NCBI GenBank assembly: GCA_014237855.1
Contig: JABACD010000005.1
Coordinates: 124,001 to 188,000 of the forward strand
Direction: 5' to 3'
DNA length: 64,000 bases
Source: Planctomycetota bacterium
GTDB lineage: Bacteria; Planctomycetota; UBA1135; GCA-002686595
The notes under the pieces are model-generated. The model saw only the letters and a program-made list of their open reading frames with translations, had not been told where the DNA came from and made no database searches. The translations under genes and the position numbers were made by a program. Shown one piece after another: positions 17,287 through 26,900 of the stretch. The stretch's first letter is position 1, and each line of letters begins with the position of its first letter.

Positions 17287-17457
17287 GCTAGCCCGGGATA
17301 GATCCTTCCGGGCAGACCTTGAGGATACCACGTACGGTCACACTTGAAACGGTCATAGGAGGGCTGAACTGAGTGCACAACCCTCCCCCCGGCCCTTGCT
17401 AGTCATGACATCGGCCCCTTCCTCCTCAGGACCCTGGACACGACCGAGGCGCCTGGC

Positions 17458-18357
17458 TCACCCCACCGAGGTCGCCAAAAGCCCCGCCTCACGCAGGGAT
17501 TCCTCCATGGCGGCCCCAATCCTCGCGGGGCTATCGCACATCTTGACCCCGGCATCCTCCAGGGCGGCGACCTTCTCAGCTGCAGTTCCCTTACCTCCGG
17601 CGATGATCGCACCGGCGTGCCCCATGCGCTTGCCCGGAGGAGCTGTTTGCCCGGCGATGAAGCCGACCATCGGCTTGCTCACATTGGCCTTGATGTAGTC
17701 AGCTCCTGCCTCCTCAGCGCTACCACCGATCTCGCCGATCATCACGATCGCATCCGTATCGGGGTCCTCGTTGAATGCGGTGATCACATCCACGAAGTCC
17801 GTGCCATTGACCGGGTCCCCACCAATTCCGACACAGGTCGACTGACCGATGTTTCGGCAGGTCAGCTGATAGACCGCCTCGTAGGTCAACGTACCCGAGC
17901 GCGACACGACGCCCACGCGGCCAGGCTTGTGAATGTAACCCGGCATGATTCCGATCTTGCATTGATCTGGAGTGATCACGCCCGGGCAGTTAGGACCGAT
18001 GAGTCGCGACCCCGAATCCTCGATGCGCTCCATGACCTTGACCATGTCCAGCACAGGAATCCCCTCTGTGATTGCAATGATCAGCTCGATGCCTGCATCA
18101 ACAGCCTCAATGATGGCTGCGCCTGCGAAGGGCGGAGGCACATAGACGACGCTGGCATTACACCCTGTCGCCTCTCTCGCGTCGGCACAATTCCCGAAGA
18201 CAGGCAGGCCCAGGTGTTCGGTGCCCGGCTTCCGGGGATTCACGCCCCCCACGAGGTTCGTGCCGTAGTCGAGGGCCTGTTGAGAATGAAAGGTCCCCGT
18301 CTTACCGGTGAAGCCCTGGGTGATGACCTTGGTGTTGTTGTCTACAAAGATGCTCAT
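17458..18357 (-). CDS. sucD: Succinyl-CoA synthetase alpha subunit
   Basis: 299 aa. The CoA-binding N-terminus is intact ([17 protein letters not shown]), as are [18 protein letters not shown] and the active-site histidine region [16 protein letters not shown], where the phospho-His forms. It makes succinate and ATP/GTP from succinyl-CoA in the TCA cycle with SucC. GAGG lies about 7 nt before the ATG and it follows sucC by 15 bp, the usual order sucC-sucD. Confidence 0.98.
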   Translation of the reverse strand: MSIFVDNNTKVITQGFTGKTGTFHSQQALDYGTNLVGGVNPRKPGTEHLGLPVFGNCADAREATGCNASVVYVPPPFAGAAIIEAVDAGIELIIAITEGIPVLDMVKVMERIEDSGSRLIGPNCPGVITPDQCKIGIMPGYIHKPGRVGVVSRSGTLTYEAVYQLTCRNIGQSTCVGIGGDPVNGTDFVDVITAFNEDPDTDAIVMIGEIGGSAEEAGADYIKANVSKPMVGFIAGQTAPPGKRMGHAGAIIAGGKGTAAEKVAALEDAGVKMCDSPARIGAAMEESLREAGLLATSVG

Positions 18358-18372
18358 GGTTGGCCTCGCTTG

Positions 18373-19530
<1,158 letters not shown>

Positions 19531-19729
19531 CGGAATCCTCATCCACTCCATCACGGAGGGCTTCGACTGGGGATCGGGGACTCGCCCATGCAGGCTCTGG
19601 AAGTGCCTGGCAGGTGGGCGGATTGGGCGAAGATTCTAGTCGAAGGCTCAAGAGTCGGCCAGCGCCCAAACCAACTGGGATGCACTCGATTCGACCATCG
19701 CCCGCCCTTCTCCCGTTAGAATCGTGGCC

Positions 19730-20863
19730 ATGCCCTCCTCCTCGCAAGGTCACCTCCTGGTCGACCACGAGATTCGCGCTCTGATCGGCCAATCCATCCT
19801 GCCAACCTCTGCCGAGGCTCCGATTCAGCCGGCTCAGGTCCAACCCGCCAGCATCGACCTTCGCCTGGGTCCCGTGGCCTACCACATGCGCGCTGGCTTC
19901 CTACCAGGAGAGATTCCACTCAAGACCCGGATCGAACGCCTGTCCATCGCCGAAATCTCGCTCGAGAGCGGCGGGGTCCTCGAGAGGGGCCAGGTCTACC
20001 TGGTGCCCCTCGAGGAGCGACTGGCCCTGCCCGGGGACCTGCGTGCACGCTTCAATCCCCGCTCCTCCACCGGACGCTGCGACCTGTTCACCCGTATCCT
20101 GTGCTCGGGGCACCCACGTTTTGATGAGACTCCGGCTGGATACTCGGGGCAGCTCTGGATCGAAATCTCCCCACTCTCCTTCCCAGTAAGGCTCCTGCGT
20201 GGAGATCGGCTTGGGCAAATGCGTCTCCAGCGCGGACAGCCGGCCCTCTCCCGACAGGAGCTACTCGAAATTCATGACCAGACTCCCCTTTGCTTCGACG
20301 GTGTGAAGCCCTTGACCGCGGAGGAGATCCGAGTGGACGAGGAGGGCTGCCTCGAGCTGGGGGTCGGGCTCACTGGTCGCGATCCAGCTGGATGGCGAGC
20401 GGCGAGTGTCACGGGGGTCTTGCACTTCTCATCCGAGGCGAGACACCCACGAGCCGAATTCTGGGAAGCCGTTCAGGCTCCTCAGGGTCGCTGCATCCTG
20501 GCCCCGGAGTCCTTCTACATTTTTGCCTCCAGGGAGAGGCTGGTCATCCCTCCACAGCTGGCAGCCGAGATGCTTCCAGTCGACATCGGCATCGGAGAGC
20601 TGCGCAACAACTACGCGGGCTTCTTCGACAACGGCTTTGGATGGCGCGATCCGGACTTGCAGGACGAACATCCACAGGGAACACCCGCGGTTCTCGAGGT
20701 GCGTGCTCACGATGTCCCCTTCCTCGTTGAGCACGGCCAGGCATTTTGCCGACTGGCCTTCTTTCGCACATCGGGTCGTCCTGAGCTGCTCTACTCCCAG
20801 GGACGGAGCGGCTCGTCCTACCAGGACCAGGACCTGACCCTGGCGAGAGTCTTCGAGACTTGA
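19730..20863 (+). CDS. dcd: Long-form dCTP deaminase family protein (two dUTPase-like domains)
   Basis: 377 aa, about twice the size of ordinary Dcd, matching the long family (2'-deoxycytidine 5'-triphosphate deaminase, PF06559) with a duplicated dUTPase-like fold. The first half has QPASIDLRLG and NPRSSTGRCDLFTR, where PRSSTGR is the dUTPase/Dcd nucleotide-binding motif; the second half has the degenerate GIGELRNNYAGFFDNGFG, which also resembles the family's Ala-Gly-Phe-x-Asp motif. It likely deaminates dCTP to dUTP for thymidylate synthesis. A GTG 6 bp upstream is an alternative start. Its stop overlaps the next gene's ATG by one base. Confidence 0.88.
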   Translation: MPSSSQGHLLVDHEIRALIGQSILPTSAEAPIQPAQVQPASIDLRLGPVAYHMRAGFLPGEIPLKTRIERLSIAEISLESGGVLERGQVYLVPLEERLALPGDLRARFNPRSSTGRCDLFTRILCSGHPRFDETPAGYSGQLWIEISPLSFPVRLLRGDRLGQMRLQRGQPALSRQELLEIHDQTPLCFDGVKPLTAEEIRVDEEGCLELGVGLTGRDPAGWRAASVTGVLHFSSEARHPRAEFWEAVQAPQGRCILAPESFYIFASRERLVIPPQLAAEMLPVDIGIGELRNNYAGFFDNGFGWRDPDLQDEHPQGTPAVLEVRAHDVPFLVEHGQAFCRLAFFRTSGRPELLYSQGRSGSSYQDQDLTLARVFET

Positions 20864-21792
20864 TGGAAGAAGAAGTCGAGATCCTGCGAGCTCCAGACGC
20901 CAAGCTGATCAGGGAGCTCTCCCTGGTTCTGAATTCCGTGGGAATCGACCACCGAGTCGTCGGAAATCAGCAAATGCAGTGGATCGTTACCCGTTCCGAG
21001 TTTGCCCGTCCGGCACTCGAGGAGCTGGCCAACTATCACAGGGAGAATCTCGGCAAGCGAGGGCACGAGGAGAAGCTCCAGCTCTACGCAGGGGCTAGCA
21101 CCCAGGTCCTGATGTGGTTCGTCATCCTCTGCATGACTCACATCCTGGCCCGAGCGGGCAGCTTTGGGGTCGACTGGAAACAGGCCGGAGCGGTCAACGG
21201 CCAGCTGATCCGCGATGGAGAGCTATGGCGACCGTTCACGGCTCTCTGCCTTCACGCAGACCTGCAACATCTGATCAGCAACCTCTTCTTCGGAGCACTC
21301 TTCATCCTGCTACTGCACCAGGTCCTCGGCGCAGGACTGCTCTGGTCGACAGTGTTCCTCGCAGGCGCAGCAGGCAATCTACTCAACGCCTGGATCGCCG
21401 GCCCCGAGCTACGCTCCCTCGGAGCGTCAACAGCTGTCTTCGCCACCCTGGGTGCCCTGACTGCTGTTCAGTGGTCACGCAAGCTCGCGTCACGGCGAGA
21501 CCTCGCCAAGCGCTGGATCCCCCTCGTTGCCGGGATCTTGCTCCTGGGGTGGAACGGGATGGGAGGTGTGCGGCACGATCCGATGACAGGCATTCAGAGG
21601 CCCCCCGACGACAACACGGACATCGGAGCTCATATCGCCGGCTTCGCCTGTGGGTTTGTGATCGGCTTCGCGGTCTGGAAGCTGAGACTCTCCGGGCGAA
21701 TCGATGAGCGGGTTGAGGCCCGGCTGCGCTGGCTGGCACCTGCTCTCCTGGTCTTCAGCTGGGCGATTGCCCTGATCGTCGCCCGAGGCTGA
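20863..21792 (+). CDS. Second rhomboid protease, with N-terminal cytoplasmic domain
   Basis: 309 aa from the ATG that overlaps the dcd stop (TGATG). The first ~75 residues are soluble and resemble no obvious motif, perhaps a small DUF2007-like putative-signal-transducing fold. The six-helix rhomboid core follows: HLISNLFFG (Asn140), SLGASTAVF with nucleophile Ser189, and GAHIAGFACG with His257. The usual GASG is GAST here, but the serine is kept, so the enzyme is probably active. Its translational coupling to a nucleotide-metabolism gene has no evident functional meaning. Confidence 0.88.
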   Translation: MEEEVEILRAPDAKLIRELSLVLNSVGIDHRVVGNQQMQWIVTRSEFARPALEELANYHRENLGKRGHEEKLQLYAGASTQVLMWFVILCMTHILARAGSFGVDWKQAGAVNGQLIRDGELWRPFTALCLHADLQHLISNLFFGALFILLLHQVLGAGLLWSTVFLAGAAGNLLNAWIAGPELRSLGASTAVFATLGALTAVQWSRKLASRRDLAKRWIPLVAGILLLGWNGMGGVRHDPMTGIQRPPDDNTDIGAHIAGFACGFVIGFAVWKLRLSGRIDERVEARLRWLAPALLVFSWAIALIVARG

Positions 21793-21810
21793 CCCCTGAT
21801 ACGAAGAAAC

Positions 21811-21831
21811 GGCCCCGAGGAGGTCGGGACC
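21811..21831 (-). terminator. Terminator downstream of rpmH
   Basis: On the minus strand GG-A-CCCGA / TCGGG-C-CC-type pairing (CCCGA 21814-21818 with TCGGG 21824-21828, outer GG/CC pairs, one mismatch) is followed by GTTTCTT. A second 7-bp hairpin, TCCCCAG/CTGGGGA (21842-21858), lies between it and the rpmH stop. Confidence 0.5.
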
Positions 21832-21902
21832 GGTCTGGCGCTCCCCAGGTGCTGGGGAATCGAGGCGGGCGATTCGTGTGAATCCCCCGCAAGGCTGAAC
21901 GA

Positions 21903-22028
21903 CTAGAAGGAGCCGTGGCGCCTACGCTGGCGCTTGTTGATCTTGCGACCACCCGCGGTCTTCTGGCGGGTGAGGAAGCCGGTCTTCTTCTTCTTCTTGG
22001 CCTTGCTGTTTCTGATCTTGACCTTCAT
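21903..22028 (-). CDS. rpmH: Ribosomal protein bL34 (41 aa)
   Basis: A 41-codon gene easily missed for its size. The product starts MKVKIRNSKAKKKKKTGFLT and continues RQKTAGGRKINKRQRRRHG, matching the bL34 pattern (Lys-rich N-terminus, GF-x-x-R-x-x-T-x-x-GRK, then R-R-R-x-G). More than half of the residues are Lys or Arg. bL34 is a small protein of the large ribosomal subunit. It is usually next to rnpA and near dnaA/oriC; neither is here, although mnmG, often part of that neighbourhood, is about 8 kb away. Its stop is TAG and a hairpin follows. It is divergent from yciB. Confidence 0.88.
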   Translation of the reverse strand: MKVKIRNSKAKKKKKTGFLTRQKTAGGRKINKRQRRRHGSF

Positions 22029-22178
22029 GGGACTGATTCAGCGGTCTGGAGGGGCGATTGGAGCCGGGCATGGTACCCGCACGGGAGGAGAACGCCAGCC
22101 CCTAGTCGAGGGAGTTCCGAGCCCTCAGGGGGTAGACTGCCCCCAACACACCCCGCCCTGGAGCCCCAAGCAGCCCTC

Positions 22179-22820
22179 ATGACCGAAAACGACCGTCCCA
22201 CCCAAGCAACGCCCTCAACCGAGGCCCCCCCCGAGGCCGGCCGGGCTGGGCTGAAGTTGCTCCTGGAACTGGGCCCGCTGATCCTCTTCTTTGTGCTGTA
22301 CAAGCGACATGAGGACCCACGCGAGGGCCTGATCCAGGCCACCAAGTGGTTCCTGATGGCGCTCTTGATCTCGCTTCCTCTGGTCTGGCGGCTGGAGCGC
22401 AAGGTGCCCTGGATGGCGATCGTGACCGCCATCTTCGTGGGTGTCTTCGGGGGCCTGACCATCGCCCTGGACAACGACCTGTTCATCAAGCTCAAGCCGA
22501 CCGTGGCGAGCCTGTTCATCGCAGGAGCACTCATGGCCGGGCTCCTGCGTGGCAAGCTGTTCCTGCGCACCCTGCTGGGAGCCACCCTGCGCATGGACGA
22601 CGAGGGCTGGAAGATCCTCACGTTGCGCTACTCGGGGTTCTTCTTCCTGGTGGCGATCGGCAACGAGATCGTGTGGCGAAACTTCTCCAACGACGTCTGG
22701 GTCAATTACAAGGTCTGGGGAATCCTGCCGCTGACCATGGTGTTCATGATGTCTCAAGTGGGACTGATGCGCCGCCATGAACTCCAAACGGACAAGGTCG
22801 AGAAAGAACCTGGGTCTTGA
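22179..22820 (+). CDS. yciB: Inner-membrane septation protein YciB/IspZ family
   Basis: 213 aa from ATG. A short polar N-terminus (to ~25) precedes about five hydrophobic helices: LELGPLILFFVLYKR near the start is the family's signature region, with KPTVASLFIAGALMAG and GNEIVWRNFSNDVWVNYK (W-R-N-F-S-x-x-x-W-x-x-x-K) as the conserved loop. YciB acts in envelope integrity and septation with cell-shape proteins. A reading that begins further upstream would run through rpmH on the other strand and is not credible. Confidence 0.9.
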   Translation: MTENDRPTQATPSTEAPPEAGRAGLKLLLELGPLILFFVLYKRHEDPREGLIQATKWFLMALLISLPLVWRLERKVPWMAIVTAIFVGVFGGLTIALDNDLFIKLKPTVASLFIAGALMAGLLRGKLFLRTLLGATLRMDDEGWKILTLRYSGFFFLVAIGNEIVWRNFSNDVWVNYKVWGILPLTMVFMMSQVGLMRRHELQTDKVEKEPGS

Positions 22821-22936
22821 TGAAGGCCGGGGAGGTCAGCGGCGAGGACCTGGTTGGCTGATCCCTCGCCCCAGCACCTGAGACCTGGCTCTCGTTCCAG
22901 CGATCATCACGAGGACAATCGTTCGAGGCCGGTGAT

Positions 22937-23656
22937 CTAGCTCTGAGATCCCGGCTCGGGCCTGCGCTTGGCGCGAATCCAGAGAATCAGGCCCACGGCG
23001 GAGGCCTCTACCCAGGGATGCAGACTCACCCGGCCGAAGTCTCCCTGCCAGACGATCAGGACCTGGTACAGATAGATCAGCCAGGGAGCGATCACGATGA
23101 ACAGCGCGATGTGAGCCTTGCTGTCCTTGTAGGCAATGTGCCTCTCGTCCACAGGACCCAGCCCACGGGCAGCTCGATCGCGGTCCTCGGTGTCCAGCGT
23201 CTCCCGTGTGGTGTCCAGGAGCGCCTCTGTGCGTTGCAGGGCCTTCAATTCGAAGGGGGCCGCCGCCAGGCTTACCAGGCCCGCGAGTACGCCAGCGATG
23301 AGATGAACGTCAGGTGCCAGCCCGAACGCCCGATTTCCATATCCCAGGACAGCCGCGATCACGATCGAAAAGGCGCCCGCGACACAGAAGAACAGGCCCG
23401 TCCGGTCCTTGAAGAAGACGTTGCTCTGCTCGAGGTACTCATGGCTCAGCCCACAGTTGTTGGAAGCCTCCCGCAGGAGCCGCCCCCCGATCATCACGAA
23501 GACGATCACCAGGCTGTGCATCCCCACCACCAGCATGGCGGTTGGAAGGGCCAAGGAGAGGTGCCAGGGCCGATGTAAAACCCCTCCCAGGGCCGTGGCG
23601 ACCAGTCCCAGGATGCTGAGCACCAGGAGCGAAAGGTAGTACTGGGACATTCTCAT
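22937..23656 (-). CDS. Membrane protein of unknown function
   Basis: 239 aa, with about six hydrophobic segments: near residues 7-27, 35-60, 88-105, 120-135, 182-200 and 218-230. A charged loop of about 40 residues (TRETLDTEDRDRAARG) separates the third or fourth helix from the last two. I recognise no family. It is convergent with yciB, and upstream lies a 237-bp spacer shared with the radical SAM gene, where divergent promoters are expected. No catalytic motif is visible. Confidence 0.75.
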   Translation of the reverse strand: MRMSQYYLSLLVLSILGLVATALGGVLHRPWHLSLALPTAMLVVGMHSLVIVFVMIGGRLLREASNNCGLSHEYLEQSNVFFKDRTGLFFCVAGAFSIVIAAVLGYGNRAFGLAPDVHLIAGVLAGLVSLAAAPFELKALQRTEALLDTTRETLDTEDRDRAARGLGPVDERHIAYKDSKAHIALFIVIAPWLIYLYQVLIVWQGDFGRVSLHPWVEASAVGLILWIRAKRRPEPGSQS

Positions 23657-23893
23657 GACTGAAATTCAGGGGCCCTTCTATCCGGCAGGGGCTCTGGGAG
23701 CCAGCTTTCGGCCCCCAAACCCATCTTCAGAGCCCCGGCTCGCCATATAGTAGTGGTGATTCCCGACGGACTTGCCCCTCCCCAAGCGGAACTTACGTTT
23801 AGAGTGTGGTAACAGTCCTGCCCGGGTCGAAATTGATGCGGGGCCCTTATTCCCGGCTCAAGTCACCCCCCACACCTGGTCTATCCTAAACAA

Positions 23894-25438
23894 TTGAAAG
23901 TACTTCACATCACACGGACCCTGCCTCAAGAGATGCTCGGCCCGATGTATCTGTCCCGAGCTGTCAAGGACGCCGGGCACGAGATGAAGGCACTCTTCGT
24001 ACCCGACCCCCTGTGGTTGAAGAAGATTGAGGAGTACAAGCCTGACGTGATCACCTGGTCATTGATGACCGGAAATCACCGACCGATCTACGACGTCAAC
24101 AGGCTGCTCAAGTCCAAGTTCAAGTTCTTCTCGTTGATGGGTGGACCGCACGTGACCTTCGTGCCGGACGCAGTCAAGGATCCGGACATTGATGCTGTCT
24201 GCCTCGGAGAAGGCGAGTACGCAATTGTCGAACTCCTCGACAAGCTCGAGAAAGGAGAGGACTGGAAGGACGTGCAGAACCTCGCCTACTATGACGAGGA
24301 GAGTGACGAGGTCATCAAGAACCCGCTGCGCCCCCTGGTTCGCGACCTCGACGGACTAGGCCAGCCGGACCGTAGCGTCATCTACGATGCACAGCCGCTC
24401 TACGCGAACAGCCCTCGCAAGGTCATCGTGACCCAGCGCGGTTGCCCGATGAGCTGCACCTTCTGCTTCCACCACGCCATGCGTGGCAAGGTCTACAAGG
24501 CCCGCAACTCGGACTACGTTCGCAAGCGCTCGGTCGACCATGTCATCGCCGAGGCGCTGGAGATCAAGAAGGACTACCCGCTGCGTTTCGTCCACTTCCT
24601 GGACGACATCTTCAATCTGCGCACTGATTGGCTGGACGAGTTCTGTGAGCGCTGGCCCAAGGAAGTGGGCTTGCCCTTCGACGTCATCCTGATGGCGAAC
24701 ATGACGAAGGAGCAACACATCGAGAAGTTGGCCAAGGCGGGCTGTATCTACGCCCGAATCGCCTTCGAAGCGGCCAACGACCACATGCGGAACGAGATCT
24801 ACAAGAAGAACACGGAGACCTCACACCTGGTCAACGCTTCGAAGTGGATCAAGAAGTACGGCATTCGCCTGGGCTCACTCAACATGCTGGGCGGCCCCGG
24901 TGCGACGCTCCAGGAAGACATCGACACGGTCATGCTGAACGTCGAGTGCAAGGTGGACCATCCCCTCTGCTCTATCGTCCAGCCCTATCCGGAGTTCGAA
25001 CTGAACGACATCACCAAGGAGATGGGCATCGCAGTCGACCACTACGATGACTTCCCGGCCAAGTTCAACCGCGAGGCCTCGATCGAGATCGACAACAAGC
25101 AGGCGGTCGAGAACCTCCACAAGTGGTTCCCCGTCCTGGTCAGATTCCCGTGGATGATGCCGGTTGCCAAGAGAACCCTGAGAAGCCGACTGCTCTCCAA
25201 GCCCCTGCTCATCATGTACATGCTGTACTCCGAGTGGATGGTGACCGAGCAGAACATCCTCTACAACCGTGCTCAGGGCCACAAGAAGCTCCTGGACTGG
25301 GCACCGATCGATTTCACCAAGCGCGTGGTCACCAAGGGCTTCGTGGTGATCGTCGGCAACCTCGGTGGCAAGGTAGTCAAGCGCATGGCCACCAAGCTCC
25401 AGATGGGTGATGAGCGCGTGATGGCTCACATGGACTGA
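23894..25438 (+). CDS. B12-binding-domain radical SAM protein (second copy)
   Basis: 514 aa starting at TTG (MKVLHITRT). The N-terminal half is a cobalamin-type Rossmann domain with GGPHVTF and CLGEGEY; the radical SAM core has Cys184, Cys188 and Cys191 in QRGCPMSCTFC, and FVHFLDDIFNLR like the first copy. The C-terminal ~130 residues contain hydrophobic and basic helices (PLLIMYMLYSEWM), suggesting membrane association. It differs clearly from the copy at 3270, so the two likely have different substrates, both unknown; lipid or cofactor methylation is plausible. Confidence 0.85.
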   Translation: MKVLHITRTLPQEMLGPMYLSRAVKDAGHEMKALFVPDPLWLKKIEEYKPDVITWSLMTGNHRPIYDVNRLLKSKFKFFSLMGGPHVTFVPDAVKDPDIDAVCLGEGEYAIVELLDKLEKGEDWKDVQNLAYYDEESDEVIKNPLRPLVRDLDGLGQPDRSVIYDAQPLYANSPRKVIVTQRGCPMSCTFCFHHAMRGKVYKARNSDYVRKRSVDHVIAEALEIKKDYPLRFVHFLDDIFNLRTDWLDEFCERWPKEVGLPFDVILMANMTKEQHIEKLAKAGCIYARIAFEAANDHMRNEIYKKNTETSHLVNASKWIKKYGIRLGSLNMLGGPGATLQEDIDTVMLNVECKVDHPLCSIVQPYPEFELNDITKEMGIAVDHYDDFPAKFNREASIEIDNKQAVENLHKWFPVLVRFPWMMPVAKRTLRSRLLSKPLLIMYMLYSEWMVTEQNILYNRAQGHKKLLDWAPIDFTKRVVTKGFVVIVGNLGGKVVKRMATKLQMGDERVMAHMD

Positions 25439-25458
25439 TCTCGAGCGACTTCGTTCCC

Positions 25459-25500
25459 ACAGGGGGCTGTGATACCGTTCGCGGTGTCACGGCCCCCTGT
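25459..25500 (+). terminator. Very strong UUCG hairpin after second radical SAM gene
   Basis: A 19-bp stem (14 bp, ACAGGGGGCTGTGA 25459-25472 with TCACGGCCCCCTGT 25487-25500, plus TACCG/CGGTG) is capped by a TTCG tetraloop; wobbles are few. Only TTCG follows, without a U-tract. Position and stability fit a terminator or mRNA-protecting hairpin. Confidence 0.6.
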
Positions 25501-25514
25501 TCGTAGACAACGCG

Positions 25515-26900
25515 ATGACAGCTCCTCAAGACCCCAAGCAGATATCCGCGGGCGCAGGCGACTCCGCCACCCAGCGCTTCCTGAAGCGCTTCGTGGACAT
25601 CAAGCCGGGAGAGTTCGCCCCGATGATGCTCGGGCTGCTGTACTACTTCTTCCTGCTGGCCGGCTACTACATGCTGCGGCCGATCAGAGAAGCATTTGGG
25701 ATCAGTGAAGGGACCGGGAACCTCCCCAGCCTGTTCTACGGAACTGTACTGGTGATGGTGCTGATCAACCCTCTCTACTCGCGCCTGGTGGCGAAGCTCC
25801 CCAGGAGCCGCTTCATTCCGCTGATCTATCGGGGGCTGATCGTTTGCTTGCTGATCTTCTTCGTCGGCCTTCAGAACTTCGGCGGTGAGTGGCTGATCGG
25901 GCTGAAGTTCGCCTTCTACATCTTCATCAGCGTCTTCAACCTGTTCATTGTCTCCATCTTCTGGAGCCTGATGTCCGACCTGTTCGAGCGGGAGCAGGCC
26001 ACCAGGGTCTTTGGCTGCATTGCAGTCGGCGGCAGTCTGGGAGCGATGGTGGGATCCTTCAGCACAAGCATGCTGGTGGATCATATTGGTCAGGCCAACC
26101 TGATCCTGATCGCCTGCTGCCTGCTCGAGCTTGCTGCTCGCCTCGCCCTGTCCTTCAACCGACGCTTCGCAGAGCCCAAGAGTATCGGCATAGGCGAGGA
26201 GAACACCGAAGCCCGGGCCCGCGCTGACGTTGCCCTGGGTGGATCTTCCTGGGCGGGAGTCAAGGCAGTCTTCCGATCGCCTTACCTGCTCGGCATCGGA
26301 CTCTATGTGCTGCTCTATGGCATCTCAGGTACCTTCGCCTACTTCTTCCAGGCAGGCGTCGTCCAGCTGGCATCGCCAAGCGACCACGAGCGCACGCGGA
26401 TCTTTGCGAACATCGACCTCTTCACCAGCCTGGTCACCTTTGTCTTTCAGGCCTTCTTGTTTGCTCGACTTCTGAAGTGGTTGGGCCCTTCCTTCCTGCT
26501 CTGCCTTCTTCCGATCTACAGCGTGGTGGGCTTCCTGCTGCTCAGCTCTGGGTACATCCCCGAGGGCAGCCTCTTGCTTGTGTTCACCGTCTTCCAGGTG
26601 CTACGGCGCGCCATCGGCTACGGTCTAAAGAAGCCGACCCAGGAGGTTCTCTTCACCGTCGTGTCCCCCGAGGAGAAGTACAAGGCCAAGAACCTGATCG
26701 ACCTGGCCTTCGCACGTACGGGGGATATGGCAGGTGCCAGAGCCTCGAGCTACATCCAGGGAGCTGGACTGGGGCTGGTAGCACTCGCTGGTGTCGCAGC
26801 GCCGATCTCGCTTGCCTGGGCCCTGGTGGGACTCGGATTGGGCGCTGCCTATCGCAAGCGCAACACCTCGAGGCCGCAGCTGAGCTCTCAGAACGAGTAG
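25515..26900 (+). CDS. ATP/ADP translocase-like (NTT/TLC family) carrier
   Basis: 461 aa with about eleven or twelve transmembrane segments. The layout and motifs (GEFAPMMLGLLYYFFLLAGY at the N-terminus, YMLRPIREAFG, FSLMSDLF-like FWSLMSDLFEREQATRVFG, GGSLGAMVGS) match the bacterial relatives of NTT nucleotide transporters (COG3202). True NTTs import ATP or nucleotides in intracellular parasites and plastids; family members in free-living bacteria have other or unknown substrates, so the substrate here is open. Its last 13 bp overlap the convergent beta-barrel gene. Confidence 0.8.
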   Translation: MTAPQDPKQISAGAGDSATQRFLKRFVDIKPGEFAPMMLGLLYYFFLLAGYYMLRPIREAFGISEGTGNLPSLFYGTVLVMVLINPLYSRLVAKLPRSRFIPLIYRGLIVCLLIFFVGLQNFGGEWLIGLKFAFYIFISVFNLFIVSIFWSLMSDLFEREQATRVFGCIAVGGSLGAMVGSFSTSMLVDHIGQANLILIACCLLELAARLALSFNRRFAEPKSIGIGEENTEARARADVALGGSSWAGVKAVFRSPYLLGIGLYVLLYGISGTFAYFFQAGVVQLASPSDHERTRIFANIDLFTSLVTFVFQAFLFARLLKWLGPSFLLCLLPIYSVVGFLLLSSGYIPEGSLLLVFTVFQVLRRAIGYGLKKPTQEVLFTVVSPEEKYKAKNLIDLAFARTGDMAGARASSYIQGAGLGLVALAGVAAPISLAWALVGLGLGAAYRKRNTSRPQLSSQNE

